A DNA stretch of 64,000 bases, taken from contig OZ244932.1 in the NCBI GenBank assembly GCA_965222205.1, positions 1,426,001 to 1,490,000 on the forward strand. The letters run 5' to 3'. Both the position numbers and the translations under genes were made by a program. The notes below the pieces were generated by a model. That model worked only from the letters and a program-made list of their open reading frames with translations. It made no database searches and was not told the DNA's origin. Positions 17,597 to 26,601 of this stretch are shown here, in pieces (within the stretch, counting starts at the first letter, position 1; each line of letters begins with the position of its first letter). Source of the stretch: RHLJ01 sp965222205. GTDB lineage: Bacteria > Bacteroidota > Rhodothermia > Balneolales > Balneolaceae.

Positions 17597-18388
17597 ATGC
17601 TATACTATAAAACTTATGATCATCCAGCCAGCCAGGAATGGGTTGTATTTGTGCATGGTGCGGGGGGAAGCTCTTCAATATGGTTTCAGCAGCTTAAGGC
17701 ATTCAGAAAAGTTTTTAATGTACTTCTGGTTGATTTAAGAGGGCATGGAAAATCAAAAGATGCATTGCAGAAATACTATGACCGGGAATACACTTTTGAT
17801 GATATCAGTAAAGATATATTTGAAGTTCTGGATCACCTGGAGATAGAGAAAGCCCATTTTATTGGGGTTTCTTTGGGAACTATCATAATCAGAAATCTTA
17901 ATGAGCTGCAACCAGACCGGGTGAAATCTGCTATTCTTTGTGGAGCGATTACCCGCCTTAATGTTCGTTCCCGATTTTTAGTTTTTTTGGGAAATGCTTT
18001 TAAAAAAGTTATTCCCTACATGTGGCTGTACAAACTTTTCGCGTGGATTATCATGCCCAGAAAAAGGCATGCGAAAGCAAGGAATCTCTTCATCAGAGAA
18101 GCTAAAAAGCTGTATCAAAAAGAATTCCTCCGTTGGTTTAAGCTCACTCACTCTGTTAATCCCCTTTTGAAGTATTTTAAAGAAAAAGAAACTGAAACCC
18201 CTATGTTATATGTGATGGGGGAAGAAGATTATATGTTTTTGCCCCCTGTACAACAAATTGTTAGCGAGCAAAAACAAGCTTTTCTGCAAGTAATAGAGCA
18301 ATGTGGACATGTGTGTAACGTAGAAAAGCCAACTGAGTTCAATAATGTCTCAATTGGCTTTCTAAAAAAACAATCTGGGATTATCTAA
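17597..18388 (+). CDS. Alpha/beta hydrolase
   Basis: Cytoplasmic hydrolase of 263 residues without a signal. The oxyanion region is VHGAGG (19-24), the nucleophile elbow GVSLG places Ser92, and Asp211 (GEEDYMF) and His238 (CGHVCN) complete a plausible triad. It resembles esterase or lactonase members, but the substrate is unknown. It is divergent from the acyltransferase cluster with about 105 bases between, and convergent with the secretin gene (2 bases apart). Confidence 0.85.
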   Translation: MLYYKTYDHPASQEWVVFVHGAGGSSSIWFQQLKAFRKVFNVLLVDLRGHGKSKDALQKYYDREYTFDDISKDIFEVLDHLEIEKAHFIGVSLGTIIIRNLNELQPDRVKSAILCGAITRLNVRSRFLVFLGNAFKKVIPYMWLYKLFAWIIMPRKRHAKARNLFIREAKKLYQKEFLRWFKLTHSVNPLLKYFKEKETETPMLYVMGEEDYMFLPPVQQIVSEQKQAFLQVIEQCGHVCNVEKPTEFNNVSIGFLKKQSGII

Positions 18389-18390
18389 CT

Positions 18391-20283
18391 CTATTCTGGT
18401 TTAGTGAACAACCAGGCTTCTGAATTCAGATCCGCTCGAACAGATCGAAGATATTCGACGGCATCATCAAAATTTGAAAACCCTTGATAAGCTACAAAGT
18501 TGAATCTTGATTCAGGATGAAATAAAACCCGGGTATCAAAACCTTCATCAATTAAACCCTGATGGAAACGATCAGCATTACTTTGTACAATAAATGAGCC
18601 TCCAATAATGAAGTATTTTAGATCAGAAGATTCTACTTCTTCAATCTCTTCCCCATTTTCTTTTTGAGTTAGGTATTCATCTAAACTGAATGCTTTTGGA
18701 ACAACTACCATTAATTCCGGATTATCTACAGGCAGACTAAGTTCCTCAGCTAATCGACGTTGCTCATCAGTTAACTCTTCGGGTTGCTCCTCCGCTTCCT
18801 CCTCTATCCCCATATCTTCTGTAACGACTTCATCTTTTGATTCATCGGGGCCTTCTTCAATTTCTGATGTATTGGTTGTGTCTGCAGGAATCGTTTCTGA
18901 TTGCTGTTCTTCTTCTATTTCTTCAACAGGAGGAGTAGCAAATTCATTATTAAATACCTGATCTAAGGATGTTCGGAAATTATCCTGAGTGTTTTCTAGT
19001 ACCTGGCGCTGAGAGTCGAAAGTACGTCTTGTCAGCCTGTCTCCCAAAGACTCCTCTAATTTAGCCTGTACAATAATGATTAACTCACTTTCTATATAAT
19101 CATCAGAATTGTATCCAAAGAGATATCTCAGCCCAAAAAACCAAGGCGGGAGATCCTTGAGAATTGGAATTCCTCTTCTAACTTTATTTTCTTCTGTCCT
19201 GTAAAGTCCTGCGATAGAAGTAGCCTCTCCGTCAAGCAAAAAAGCCTGAGTAGTAGCTTCTTGTTTGTTGATGATGGTGCTAACTGCATCAGGCTGGGCA
19301 GTTGATCGTTCAACTGCGAGATCTAAGTGAATAAATGTAGTATCATTATCTGCTATTACCTGGGGCGTAACCGTAAGAATTGTTCCTGTACTGAAAAACT
19401 GATCAGTCACGTTTCCGGCTATATCTCTCTGTTTTATTGAGAAATCCTGACCAACCTGAATCCGCCCTTCTTCTCCATCCACAACTTTAATAGATGGGGT
19501 AGCTATTACTTCACCGAGGTTATCGGCTTCAAAAGCGCTAAACAATGTTTGAACCCGAATTCCAGGACCAATTTCTCCAAGATTAATAAGCGCATTAAAC
19601 ACATTCTGGGATACACCTGAAGCATTGAATGAATTTACTGACACAAACTGATCGTTAAAATCGGTTCCTTGTGGCACTCCAAGTTCTGGGCTTATTCCAT
19701 CACCTGTCACAATATCATTGATATTTCCTGGAACATCATTAGTCAATGTAGACCAATCTATACCAATTTCTTGCAAAGCTCTCTTATTTCCTTCAAAAAA
19801 GGTTGCGTTTATACGAACTTCCCGGGTATCTAAATTAAACTCACTTGAACTTGCCTGTTCTGCCGGATTACCAGAACCCGCGTTTGATTGTGTAGCACTT
19901 TGTTCAGCCTCAAGCTGCGATAATGGAACTATTTCAACGTAGTCCTCATACTCTTTTACTCCTAAAGATTTAATTCTCAGAATAAATTCAAGCGCGTCTT
20001 CCCAATGCATTGCAGGTAAATTCACACCTATTTCGCCAGCTGCTCCTGATTGATCAATAATAAATTTATTTCTGTATTGCTGGAGAAACTGATTTATTAC
20101 CTCCATTGCTTGTACATACGGCGTGGTCTTATCAAAAGCGATAATTTCGTCTGGGTTTGTGTACTCACGTGGATACTCGTCCTGAGCAAATGCTGTATTA
20201 CCAGACAATGGCATCCCTACCCAGAACATGATCAATGTACTATAAATAATTATACTGTATAATTTCATTCTCGGATTTTTCAT
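18391..20283 (-). CDS. pilQ: Type IV pilus secretin (PilQ/GspD family) with C-terminal SPOR domain
   Basis: Outer-membrane pore for pilus exit. The 630-residue protein has a signal peptide (to about 34), a short secretin/TonB N-domain (about 45-120), and the secretin core (about 150-410) with VIATPSIKVVDGEEGRIQVG, the GTILTVTPQV strand and GIPILKDLPPWFFGLRYLFG. An acidic linker rich in Glu and Pro follows (about 450-520), then a SPOR domain (about 553-630, YFIIGGSFIVQSNADRF), normally a binder of denuded peptidoglycan at division sites. PilQ usually carries peptidoglycan-binding AMIN domains at the N-terminus, so the C-terminal SPOR seems to replace them. Its start overlaps the upstream gene by 4 bases. 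Confidence 0.88.
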   Translation of the reverse strand: MKNPRMKLYSIIIYSTLIMFWVGMPLSGNTAFAQDEYPREYTNPDEIIAFDKTTPYVQAMEVINQFLQQYRNKFIIDQSGAAGEIGVNLPAMHWEDALEFILRIKSLGVKEYEDYVEIVPLSQLEAEQSATQSNAGSGNPAEQASSSEFNLDTREVRINATFFEGNKRALQEIGIDWSTLTNDVPGNINDIVTGDGISPELGVPQGTDFNDQFVSVNSFNASGVSQNVFNALINLGEIGPGIRVQTLFSAFEADNLGEVIATPSIKVVDGEEGRIQVGQDFSIKQRDIAGNVTDQFFSTGTILTVTPQVIADNDTTFIHLDLAVERSTAQPDAVSTIINKQEATTQAFLLDGEATSIAGLYRTEENKVRRGIPILKDLPPWFFGLRYLFGYNSDDYIESELIIIVQAKLEESLGDRLTRRTFDSQRQVLENTQDNFRTSLDQVFNNEFATPPVEEIEEEQQSETIPADTTNTSEIEEGPDESKDEVVTEDMGIEEEAEEQPEELTDEQRRLAEELSLPVDNPELMVVVPKAFSLDEYLTQKENGEEIEEVESSDLKYFIIGGSFIVQSNADRFHQGLIDEGFDTRVLFHPESRFNFVAYQGFSNFDDAVEYLRSVRADLNSEAWLFTKPE

Positions 20284-21140
20284 CTATCTACCTCCAAGGT
20301 AACTACTTCTTGAATGCCGCCTAGGTTTAAATTAAATGTAGCCGTTCTATTTTCTAAATCTATTGCTGAAAGGTACCCCAGATATACACGGTCGCCAACT
20401 TTAAGTGACACCATCTTTCCACCGGAGCTCATAAAAACTCTGTTTGCAGTTAATCCAACAATTCTACCTCCTCTTGGATTTGCAAGACCTTCTTCATTAG
20501 GAGGTAGAGAGCTTTGTATAAGAGGATATAATGGATTGTATAAAGACAAACTAGATTTTTCAACAATGTTTAAACCAATATTTGTAGAATCAAATAGTTG
20601 TGTTTTTTCATAATAACTTTCCATTGCGAATGAGAATGTAACACTATTTTCTCCATCCTCTAGTCGGCCTGGGGAAACGGTTACATCATTAATTTTATTT
20701 AGCAGCTGGCTGTTTTCAATCTTATTAATGAAACTCATTAAGGCATCATATTCTCCAAAACCAGATATAGAGGAGTTGATTACTCCATACTGGTTATCGG
20801 GTATGGAATCAGAATAAACAAAATCAAAAAAGATGCGGTTTCCTCCATCTTCATTTATAGTATTTAGAAAATCAAAAACATCATCAGGTTTGTTTGATAA
20901 ATAAAGGGCTTTATCATAATTGTCGATTACCTGTAAAGCAGTTTGATACCTTTCGTTTAACTCTGTAAACTCATTATTAATATTCTGTTTAGAATTTAAA
21001 TCTTGCTGTTTACGGTTAACTTCATCTTGCAAGGTTGAAATCTCGCCCTCCAAATAAAAATTTGTATATCCCAGTCCTAAACCAACAATGAGAAACAAAG
21101 TGACTAATAAAATAATGGTATTTCTTACTGCGTATGACAT
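20280..21140 (-). CDS. PilO-PilP fusion, type IV pilus alignment protein
   Basis: The 286-residue protein has one N-terminal membrane helix (residues 8-27), a coiled coil (about 30-65) and a ferredoxin-like PilO region (about 75-185). A C-terminal beta domain (about 222-286) has GRIVGLTANRVFMSSGGKMVSLKVGD and reads like PilP, which docks the secretin. In Proteobacteria these are two proteins. It shares one base with the upstream pilM-pilN gene and overlaps the secretin gene by 4 bases. Assignment rests on position, topology and the PilP-like beta pattern. Confidence 0.7.
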   Translation of the reverse strand: MSYAVRNTIILLVTLFLIVGLGLGYTNFYLEGEISTLQDEVNRKQQDLNSKQNINNEFTELNERYQTALQVIDNYDKALYLSNKPDDVFDFLNTINEDGGNRIFFDFVYSDSIPDNQYGVINSSISGFGEYDALMSFINKIENSQLLNKINDVTVSPGRLEDGENSVTFSFAMESYYEKTQLFDSTNIGLNIVEKSSLSLYNPLYPLIQSSLPPNEEGLANPRGGRIVGLTANRVFMSSGGKMVSLKVGDRVYLGYLSAIDLENRTATFNLNLGGIQEVVTLEVDR

Positions 21141-22897
21141 TAATTGCCTGTAAGGTCCCCCAGACCTTTTAGATTATCCGGAGTGTAGACCGATTCATCA
21201 GCAACGATTTTTTTTACTGAATAACTGAACGTATACACTTCTTCCCCTCTTATCTCATCTGCTGATACATTTAATAATGTAGCTTCGGCAAATAGTTCTG
21301 CAATAAGTGGTATTCTGTTTCTATAACGAGCAATGCCTTGCAGTTCTAAGGTATTTGGTTCATCCCCAACGGAAAATGAGGTTAGCCAAACACCACCAAC
21401 TTCACTAATTCCACGATTAATGAGGTCTAAGTTGGTTGTCCAGGTAATCGAGTTTTCCGAAAGGGTATTCATTAATTCAAGCTTATCCTGAATTTGAGCT
21501 AACTCGTTACTGATTCTGTTGTAGTTATTGACTGTTGGAGTAAAGGAATTGATTTGAGTATCTAATAAAGAGACTTCATTTTTCAACGAATCAATCTGAG
21601 TGTTCGCTGTTCGCCTGAATGAGTCGATAATCGGAAAGGAAATCATAATAAAAAGCAGAAGAAGAAAACCATGCCATTCAAGCTTAAATATTTTTTGGCG
21701 ATCTACTACATATTTAGGTACGAAAGAAATGCCAGGTAAGTGTTTCTTTTCAAAGCCAGAAGTAGACCATGCAGTGCCAATAGCTGTAGTAAATGGAGCT
21801 AAAGAGTCACTTGTGTATTCACCAGGATCTAAAAAATCCTCAGAAAAAGTAAAATCGCCCACTTCAACATCGGGAAATCGCTCCTGAAAGAATGTAGTTG
21901 CTTCCTCTCCCAGAGAGTTATTACAAATTACAAGGCGATCAAGGTTTGGCACTTCACCAGTATCAAGCTGGAAAAGTATTTTACTAAAAACAGTATTCAG
22001 GAACTTTCTGGATCGGGTTCCTTCTGTAATTAATGGAGAAACCAACCACAGATTTGAACCCTTTAAGAAAAGTACCCGGCAATTTAAATCAGAAAACTGA
22101 AGTATACAGGTAATTCCACCATCTTCGAGTTCGTAATTAGCTCTGATTAATCCAAGAAGCAATGTCTCATCAGGGAGTACTTCCTTCACAGTAAGCTTGC
22201 CCCTGTATAAGGATAATGTAGTATTGACAAGCTGGATAAGCTGAGGCTCTTCATCAATAGAACAAAGCAAAAGAGCTCCATCGTCCCTTACTCCGTAAGA
22301 ATAATAATCGTCTCCTTTTGGAGAACCGTGAAGTGATTCTAAACGGTCGTCAATTATAATCTGAAGATCCTTCTTCTTTACCTCACTAAAATCCACATCC
22401 TTCAGGATTTGGTAAATGGCCACTCCGGCTGAAATGTTAAGACCAAGGTTTGCAGATTTTGGATTAATGGAAGACAGAATGTTGTATAACAGCATTTCAT
22501 TACTTGCAGGAGCTTCTGCTTCGTCTACCATATCAACATCAACAAGATCGTCTTCTCCTTGCTCTAAATCTTCCAGTTCCAGATCTATATCATCTCCGAG
22601 ATCTCCAAGTATTTCTTCGTCAAGTTTAAGATCTTCGAGTTCTTCTTCAATCACATTTTCTTCAAGAGACGCTTCTAAATCTAAATCAAATACCGAGTCA
22701 TCTGCCAGAGAACTCTCCAATTCCCCAAAAATATCTTCATTCTGTGTTTCAGTCTCCGCAGTTCTTTCAATGGGTCTGATTAAGGTATATTTATCAAGCC
22801 TTTGCAGAACGATCTTTTTATTTTGCACTCCGATTACAGCAACTTTCAAAGAGTCGTTGTCCAGAGCTATACCGATATGATGCTTTCGTGATGCCAT
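21140..22897 (-). CDS. PilM-PilN fusion, type IV pilus assembly protein
   Basis: The 585-residue protein starts with an actin-like PilM segment (HHIGIALDNDSLKVAVI) interrupted by a very acidic insert (about 50-130). The ASKHA fold continues to about 380, with a phosphate-loop-like GGITCILQFSD. One membrane helix (about 408-428) leads into a coiled coil and a PilN-like domain (VWLTSFSVGDEPNTLELQGIARYRNRIP). The fusion would fix the cytoplasmic PilM ring to the inner-membrane PilN at 1:1. Genes on both sides belong to the same operon. Confidence 0.8.
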   Translation of the reverse strand: MASRKHHIGIALDNDSLKVAVIGVQNKKIVLQRLDKYTLIRPIERTAETETQNEDIFGELESSLADDSVFDLDLEASLEENVIEEELEDLKLDEEILGDLGDDIDLELEDLEQGEDDLVDVDMVDEAEAPASNEMLLYNILSSINPKSANLGLNISAGVAIYQILKDVDFSEVKKKDLQIIIDDRLESLHGSPKGDDYYSYGVRDDGALLLCSIDEEPQLIQLVNTTLSLYRGKLTVKEVLPDETLLLGLIRANYELEDGGITCILQFSDLNCRVLFLKGSNLWLVSPLITEGTRSRKFLNTVFSKILFQLDTGEVPNLDRLVICNNSLGEEATTFFQERFPDVEVGDFTFSEDFLDPGEYTSDSLAPFTTAIGTAWSTSGFEKKHLPGISFVPKYVVDRQKIFKLEWHGFLLLLFIMISFPIIDSFRRTANTQIDSLKNEVSLLDTQINSFTPTVNNYNRISNELAQIQDKLELMNTLSENSITWTTNLDLINRGISEVGGVWLTSFSVGDEPNTLELQGIARYRNRIPLIAELFAEATLLNVSADEIRGEEVYTFSYSVKKIVADESVYTPDNLKGLGDLTGN

Positions 22898-22904
22898 TCA
22901 GTAA

Positions 22905-24146
22905 CTAATAGGTAACCTCACTAAAAAGCTGGAGCATTTTTGTTTTATTGTTTGCATAATTTAAGGCAGATTCTTTAGAAATCTTACCCTCATCGTATAA
23001 TCTTTTCAAATCTTGTTCCATCGTATTCATGCCTCGGTCCCGACCTTCCATCAACATCTGGTAAATTTCACCAATATTGTTATTTCTGATAGCAGCTCTC
23101 ACCGATGAATTAGCCAACAATACTTCTTTTGCCAACATACGTTTACCGTCAAGGCTTGGCACTAATTTCTGACTGATAACACAGGTTAAAACATCCGCAA
23201 GCCTGGCTCTAACCCTGTTCTGTTCCTCTGATGGCATTTCTCCAAGAATTCTTTCAATACTCTCCATTGCTGAAGATGTATGAAGTGTACCAAAAGTTTT
23301 ATGCCCTGAATCTGTGATTTCAAGAGCTGTCATAATAGTTTCAGGATCTCTAAGCTCTCCAATCACAATGATGTCAGGATCCTGACGTAAAGCTTGAATC
23401 GCTCCGTCTTTAAAGGAAAGTACATCTGTTCCCACTTCTCGGTGGCGTACAACCGACCGAATTGGTTCATGGATTAATTCCACAGGAGAAGCAATTATTA
23501 CAATATGCGAGTCCACCGTTCTATTATTTGCATCAATAATAGTATCTAATGTAGATGATTTACCCGAACCAGTTATTCCGGTAACAAGGGTCAACCCATA
23601 TTTGTAGTATTTAAGGCTCACCGCTTTAGCAGCTTCTGCGTGTACCCCCAAAGATTTAAACGGTCTGATGGTATTGTCAATTTTCCGCATATTGAGCCCA
23701 AGGTGATCCAGATCAAAGTACATGTCGGCACGAAATCGCTGTGTTTTGTCTTTAGACAAATTCACGGAGTAGGAAAAATCGAGGTTTTTTTCACTTAGAA
23801 GCACATCCCGTTGCGAACTAAGTAGCACATTGTGTAACAAAATGTCAGTTTCCAGAACAGGTAATTTTTTGGACATTTTTAAAGGACTCTTATCTCCAAA
23901 AACTCTGTACCAAACTTTACCTGCACAACCAGGACCACCAATATCAATATCTGAAGCATTGATTTTAATCATGTTGAGGAGAAAAGCGTCCAGAATCTCT
24001 TTCAAGTCAACACGAAAACTAATATCAGAATCTTCAATTAAGTCACCGATTCTTTTATGCAAATCAATTCCACGCGCAGTTTTTGGAATGCGTTTAATTA
24101 AAGGCTGAGTTAGCCCCGAAATTTTATCTAGATCTATTGCCGCCAT
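22905..24146 (-). CDS. pilT: PilT-like pilus retraction ATPase with altered Asp box
   Basis: The 413-residue hexameric ATPase of the secretion superfamily is expected to power pilus retraction. Walker A GITGSGKS is at 190-197, Walker B IGELRD at 262-267 and the His box GTLHT at 286-290, with C-terminal MEQDLKRLYDEGKIS as in PilT. The Asp box, normally like EDPIE, reads ASPVE (219-223): the first Glu and the Asp are replaced by Ala and Ser while the last Glu stays. The N-terminal PAS-like region is also divergent. It may be a slow or regulatory PilT/PilU-type paralogue. Confidence 0.87.
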   Translation of the reverse strand: MAAIDLDKISGLTQPLIKRIPKTARGIDLHKRIGDLIEDSDISFRVDLKEILDAFLLNMIKINASDIDIGGPGCAGKVWYRVFGDKSPLKMSKKLPVLETDILLHNVLLSSQRDVLLSEKNLDFSYSVNLSKDKTQRFRADMYFDLDHLGLNMRKIDNTIRPFKSLGVHAEAAKAVSLKYYKYGLTLVTGITGSGKSSTLDTIIDANNRTVDSHIVIIASPVELIHEPIRSVVRHREVGTDVLSFKDGAIQALRQDPDIIVIGELRDPETIMTALEITDSGHKTFGTLHTSSAMESIERILGEMPSEEQNRVRARLADVLTCVISQKLVPSLDGKRMLAKEVLLANSSVRAAIRNNNIGEIYQMLMEGRDRGMNTMEQDLKRLYDEGKISKESALNYANNKTKMLQLFSEVTY

Positions 24147-24240
24147 GTAGTATCCATCTGTTAGATGGACATAATAGATTAAAAAAAGAGTATTTTGTTA
24201 CGAAAAATTATTAAAAAAGAATGAATCTAATCAATGACTA

Positions 24241-24750
24241 TTACCAATTAGAGTCGTTAAGCAATCTTTTTTTAAGATTCAACAACTGTACATTCATGTT
24301 ACTAATTTTTCTTTGCTGTATTTCGATGATATTTTTAGTAAAAATATTAAACAATTTTTCGGGTTTTTTTCTGAAAAAATTTAAAGCCTCATAACGTTCA
24401 TATCGTAAAAGTACACAATCTCCTTCTGCCGTTACTTTTGCCATTCTGTTATTCTTACTGAATAAGAAAGCTTCTCCCAAAAAATTACCGTCTGATAATG
24501 TGGCTAGTTGAATATTATCCTTCCAAATTGCCACTTTTCCTTCCGCCACAAGATAAGCAGAGTTAACATATTCAGATTCATTCAAAATGATATCATCAGA
24601 TTGAAAGCGCTCTTCAATACCCAATTCCAAAAATTCCAACACGTCCTCATAGTGGAAATTTTTTAAAAGGAGTGGCGGCTCTTTTAAAAACTTTTTTATG
24701 TGATCAGACATTAGATCACCCGAAGATTCATTTTCTGTACTCATATACAA
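24241..24750 (-). CDS. Cyclic-nucleotide-binding domain protein in the pilus operon
   Basis: The 169-residue protein is essentially one cNMP-binding (Crp-like) beta barrel: ESEYVNSAYLVAEGKVAIWKD, GNFLGEAFLFSKNNRMAKVTAEGDC and RYEALNFFRKKPEKLF. It is followed by a helical tail (about 135-169) with no helix-turn-helix. It therefore cannot act as a standard transcription factor and more likely binds a partner protein. It lies between pilB and pilT in the same direction with short gaps, so it may tune the pilus motors in response to a nucleotide or act as a structural adaptor. Whether it still binds ligand is uncertain. Confidence 0.8.
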   Translation of the reverse strand: MYMSTENESSGDLMSDHIKKFLKEPPLLLKNFHYEDVLEFLELGIEERFQSDDIILNESEYVNSAYLVAEGKVAIWKDNIQLATLSDGNFLGEAFLFSKNNRMAKVTAEGDCVLLRYERYEALNFFRKKPEKLFNIFTKNIIEIQQRKISNMNVQLLNLKKRLLNDSNW

Positions 24751-24818
24751 CCTCTGTATTTCCTAAAGCGCTTAAATATGGTTTAAAATCATGGTTAAAT
24801 ACAACTTTTATGAAGATT

Positions 24819-26594
24819 CTAATCTTCAATTGTCGCTGCTATTATTTCTTCTATGGTCGAGATTCCTTCTTTTATTCGTTCACGCCCCGACCCCCTTAAC
24901 GTCAACATTCCTTGTTTCATAGCAAGTTCTTTTATCGAACCTTCATCGATATCCTCCCCGGCATCGAGAATTAATTGCTTCATTTCTTTTGAGAAGTATA
25001 AAGCTTCGTGTATTGCTGATCGTCCTTTAAAACCAGTATCTCCACACACTTCACAACCCACAGCTTTGAAAAAAGTGGTTGTTTCAATCTCTTCATCAGT
25101 AAACCCGATTCCTCTGGCTACTTCGGGATGTGGGGTAAATTCTTCTTTACACTCTTTGCATAATCTTCTGATCAAACGTTGGGCCATAACCAAATTTACA
25201 GCATTTGCTATTAAGAATGGTTCTATTCCCATTTTGAACAGACGGGAAACAGCACTCGGCGCATCGTTTGTGTGAAGGGTTGAAAAAGTAAGGTGACCAG
25301 TGTTTGCCAACTTAATAGCAACACTAGCTGTTTTCAAGTCACGCATTTCCCCTACTAGTACAATATCAGGGTCATGTCGTAGGATACCTCTGATACTTTG
25401 ATCAAAGGTCATTGTATGGCTAATTTTAAGCTGTCTTGCTCCTTCGATAATATACTCTACGGGTTCTTCTATAGTAAGTACATTCTTGGTGGGATCAATT
25501 ACAGAATATAATGCAGCTACAAGAGTAGTTGACTTACCACTACCTGTTGGCCCTGTAATAATTACAATTCCAGAAGGTTGAGTAATAGACTTTACAAAAC
25601 TGTCTTTTGCATTTTTTTGAAGGCCTAGTAAGTCTAAATCACGGATTACTTTTCTATCATCAAGGATTCGAATTACAATCGACTCGAACTTACGATCGTA
25701 TTGATTACCAACAATTGGCATGATTGACACCCTATATCGGATGTTATACCCATCAATCTGTCGTTGGATAAATCCATCCTGAGATGAATCACGCTCGAAA
25801 CGGTCTACATTTCTGGTTTTATCTTTTATGACTGCAGAAATAGCTTCTGGCTTTACATTCTTTTGTTGATACCATAACTGTAACTTACCATCAATCCGGA
25901 AACGGATATCGGTAGTTGCAGGACCACTAGGAATAATATGTAAGTCACTAACTCCTTGTCGCACAGACTCAACAAGCATTCCCTCAACCAAAGAATTAAG
26001 CATACTTTGGTTGATTTCCGCGTCAATTTCTTCTTCGTTAACCTCCTCATCGCCCTGCTCAATCTGAGGCTCTTCATAATCAATTTCTTCAAGGAGGTCC
26101 AGAAATTCGTTTTTTTGCTCGTATACTTTTGATAGAATCTGGTCTACGAGCTCATAATTACAATAAACTAACTCGGTTTGCTTAAAGGTAAGCCTGTTAA
26201 TTATTGTCTGAATATTTGGGTCAGAAGGGTCTGCAGCGGCAATAGTAAGAGAACCATTGGTTCTTTGATAAGGAATGGCTTTATGATGAACGAGGTCATC
26301 AATTACTTCTTCAGGTAATTCCTCAACATTTTGTTTGATATGGTCTATGATATCATCAGGGACTACCTCTGTGTCCGGTAAGACTTCACGAAAGGCATAT
26401 ATTTGCGAAATCTCACGCATCACCGTATGCCTGTTTAACCCGATCTCCTGATATAGAATCTGCCCCAGTCTTCGCGAACTACTTTGAGGTTCTTCTTCTA
26501 AGATTGTTAACGCGTTTTGTAATTGTTCATCAGTAACAACACCCTTGTTTACAAGGATATCTCCAATATGTCTCCTGATGTTAATTTTACCCAT
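24819..26594 (-). CDS. pilB: Type IV pilus assembly ATPase PilB
   Basis: Extension ATPase of 591 residues. It has an N-terminal MshEN/T2SSE-N region (about 1-150), an acidic linker (165-195), then the N2-ATPase domain: Walker A GPTGSGKST (348-356), an intact Asp box TIEEPVEY, Walker B VGEMRD and TGHLTFSTLHTNDAPSA. The zinc clamp is complete (CKEC and CEVC). The closing residues PHEALYFSKEMKQLI-type pattern fits GspE/PilB. It is followed by pilC upstream in the operon (7 bases). Confidence 0.93.
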   Translation of the reverse strand: MGKINIRRHIGDILVNKGVVTDEQLQNALTILEEEPQSSSRRLGQILYQEIGLNRHTVMREISQIYAFREVLPDTEVVPDDIIDHIKQNVEELPEEVIDDLVHHKAIPYQRTNGSLTIAAADPSDPNIQTIINRLTFKQTELVYCNYELVDQILSKVYEQKNEFLDLLEEIDYEEPQIEQGDEEVNEEEIDAEINQSMLNSLVEGMLVESVRQGVSDLHIIPSGPATTDIRFRIDGKLQLWYQQKNVKPEAISAVIKDKTRNVDRFERDSSQDGFIQRQIDGYNIRYRVSIMPIVGNQYDRKFESIVIRILDDRKVIRDLDLLGLQKNAKDSFVKSITQPSGIVIITGPTGSGKSTTLVAALYSVIDPTKNVLTIEEPVEYIIEGARQLKISHTMTFDQSIRGILRHDPDIVLVGEMRDLKTASVAIKLANTGHLTFSTLHTNDAPSAVSRLFKMGIEPFLIANAVNLVMAQRLIRRLCKECKEEFTPHPEVARGIGFTDEEIETTTFFKAVGCEVCGDTGFKGRSAIHEALYFSKEMKQLILDAGEDIDEGSIKELAMKQGMLTLRGSGRERIKEGISTIEEIIAATIED

Positions 26595-26601
26595 TTAGTT
26601 A

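Noticed and set aside
22416..22880. Long serine-rich frame opposite the PilM-PilN gene
   Set aside because: Its Ser-runs are the mirror of the acidic insert in the real protein; no start signals or domain.
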